Origin: Chloroflexota bacterium
GTDB taxonomy: Bacteria; Chloroflexota; Dehalococcoidia; Lucifugimonadales; JACPCL1
Length of the DNA: 13,252 nt
Assembly (NCBI GenBank): GCA_016210395.1
Contig: JACQUI010000187.1
Location: forward strand, 1 to 13,252
Reading direction: 5' to 3'
The position numbers and the translations under genes were made by a program. Under the pieces are notes generated by a model. That model saw nothing but the letters and a program-made list of their open reading frames with translations, did no database searches and was not told where the DNA came from. How positions within the stretch are numbered: position 1 is the first letter of the stretch; every line of letters begins with the position of its first letter. Below are positions 12,708 to 13,252 of the stretch, one piece after another.

Positions 12708-13252
12708 CTAACCTTCTGAGTTGCTAGACTCGTCCTTTAGGTGCTTGTGGCTCAAGTAGATGCCCCGAATATTTGCAAGGTCCATCTCATCCCTAATCTG
12801 AACCTGAACAAGGACCTGCGGGAATGCCTTATAACCCAACACTTGGCTTCTCGACCGTGGTTCGTCAATAGCCTCGACAGCCTCAACTTCAAAGGCCATG
12901 TCACTAAACTCTAGGTGGAGTCTGTCCGAAAGCGGTATTCGCCTTGAACTTGACTCTCCATGAAAGGCGAGGTCTGCCATAAAGGTGTCGGATGGTAGCC
13001 AAGTAACGATTATCTGATTGGTATCTTCTCCGTTCTTGGAGCGCGGAAGCCGTCCCGTTCCATTTCCAGAAGCAATGGCCCAACTTGTGAGCACAAACCT
13101 CTCGATGCCGTCTACCACTCGCCTGGCCCGGTCCCAACTCCCTGCTTGATACCGGAACTCGTGGTAGCGGACCACCGGCCTCCTGGACGGCCTGCCCACA
13201 GGCCGCTGCAGCAGATGCTCGATCTCCCGCTCCACCACGTCGTTGCTGGACA
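12708..13252 (-). CDS. Chimeric ORF: transposase remnant joined to an unknown protein
   Basis: The frame is open to the right edge, so the true start is outside the window; the first internal start is a GTG at 13238. The first 42 residues after it are IS1380-type transposase sequence (see 13113-13252). After RRVV the similarity ends and about 134 residues of unrecognised sequence follow: WAIASGNGTGRLPRSKNGED, then an alternating beta-like stretch (NQIIVTWLP, LHLEFSDMAFEVEAVEAID) and VLVQVQIRDEMDLANIRGIY before a polar tail. No transposase catalytic residues remain in this window. Either an IS remnant recombined into the 5' end of a host gene, or deletion fused the two. A host start inside the unknown part is possible, but no strong ribosome site was found. 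Confidence 0.65.
   Translation of the reverse strand, partial: SSNDVVEREIEHLLQRPVGRPSRRPVVRYHEFRYQAGSWDRARRVVDGIERFVLTSWAIASGNGTGRLPRSKNGEDTNQIIVTWLPSDTFMADLAFHGESSSRRIPLSDRLHLEFSDMAFEVEAVEAIDEPRSRSQVLGYKAFPQVLVQVQIRDEMDLANIRGIYLSHKHLKDESSNSEG
13113..13252 (-). mobile_element. IS1380-type transposase fragment
   Basis: On the minus strand the segment RRPVVRYHEFRYQAGSWDRA followed by RRVV is a hallmark of the IS1380-group DDE transposases, in which YxxFxYQAxSW and RRVV precede a VEWH stretch and the second half of the catalytic core. Here the match ends right after RRVV and unrelated residues follow. The fragment continues off the right edge, so it is unclear whether a larger IS copy lies beyond. 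No terminal inverted repeat is visible in the window. Confidence 0.72.

Noticed and set aside
1..13252. CRISPR array, tRNA or rRNA genes
   Set aside because: No regularly spaced direct repeats and no tRNA- or rRNA-like stretches were seen on either strand.

Overview
The window comes from a high-GC bacterium that uses ordinary Shine-Dalgarno starts. No taxonomic marker gene is present. The mix of acyl-CoA dehydrogenase, ACMSD-type amidohydrolase, dienelactone hydrolase and stacked toxin-antitoxin genes would fit a Chloroflexota or similar environmental genome, but that is only a guess. Most genes lie on the minus strand. Exceptions are the nfo fragment at the left edge and the dienelactone hydrolase plus a small hypothetical gene near the right edge.

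Region 1 (1-587): the C-terminal half of endonuclease IV (nfo), whose stop codon sits in one arm of a long G7/C7 inverted repeat (429-535) lying between convergent genes.

Region 2 (588-6516): a tight five-gene minus-strand operon with visibly more AT than the neighbouring acyl-CoA dehydrogenase gene. In transcription order it encodes a coiled-coil protein of unknown function (267 aa), a BrxC/BrxD-like ATPase relative without a canonical P-loop (333 aa), a canonical BrxD-like (DUF2791) ATPase (428 aa), a small unknown protein (185 aa) and a SNF2-type helicase fused to a C-terminal Mrr-type nuclease (750 aa). Spacing is 2 bp, translational coupling, 9 bp and 12 bp. The set resembles BREX/Shango-like defence machinery but has no PglX methylase, PglZ or TerB gene. 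It is the best candidate here for an undescribed anti-phage or anti-plasmid system. A candidate promoter lies at 6615-6642.

Region 3 (6775-9450): an acyl-CoA dehydrogenase downstream of a stacked toxin-antitoxin array. In transcription order the array is an intact HicB (9411-9190), a HicA gene broken by a 98-bp MITE-like insertion with a 6-bp target duplication and by a frameshift (9200-8867), a second frameshifted HicB-like gene (8866-8634), and an intact MntA/HepT pair (8637-7983). The two broken genes are not open reading frames and appear only when both frames are translated.

Region 4 (9476-12475): an amidohydrolase and a RimJ/RimL-type acetyltransferase in one minus-strand unit. Divergent from them are a dienelactone hydrolase and a small hypothetical gene.

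Region 5 (12480-13252): a truncated second copy of the acetyltransferase 5' end, then an ORF whose N-terminal part is the remains of an IS1380-type transposase joined in frame to an unknown protein. Together with the MITE footprint this marks the right half as a plastic, mobile-element-scarred region.
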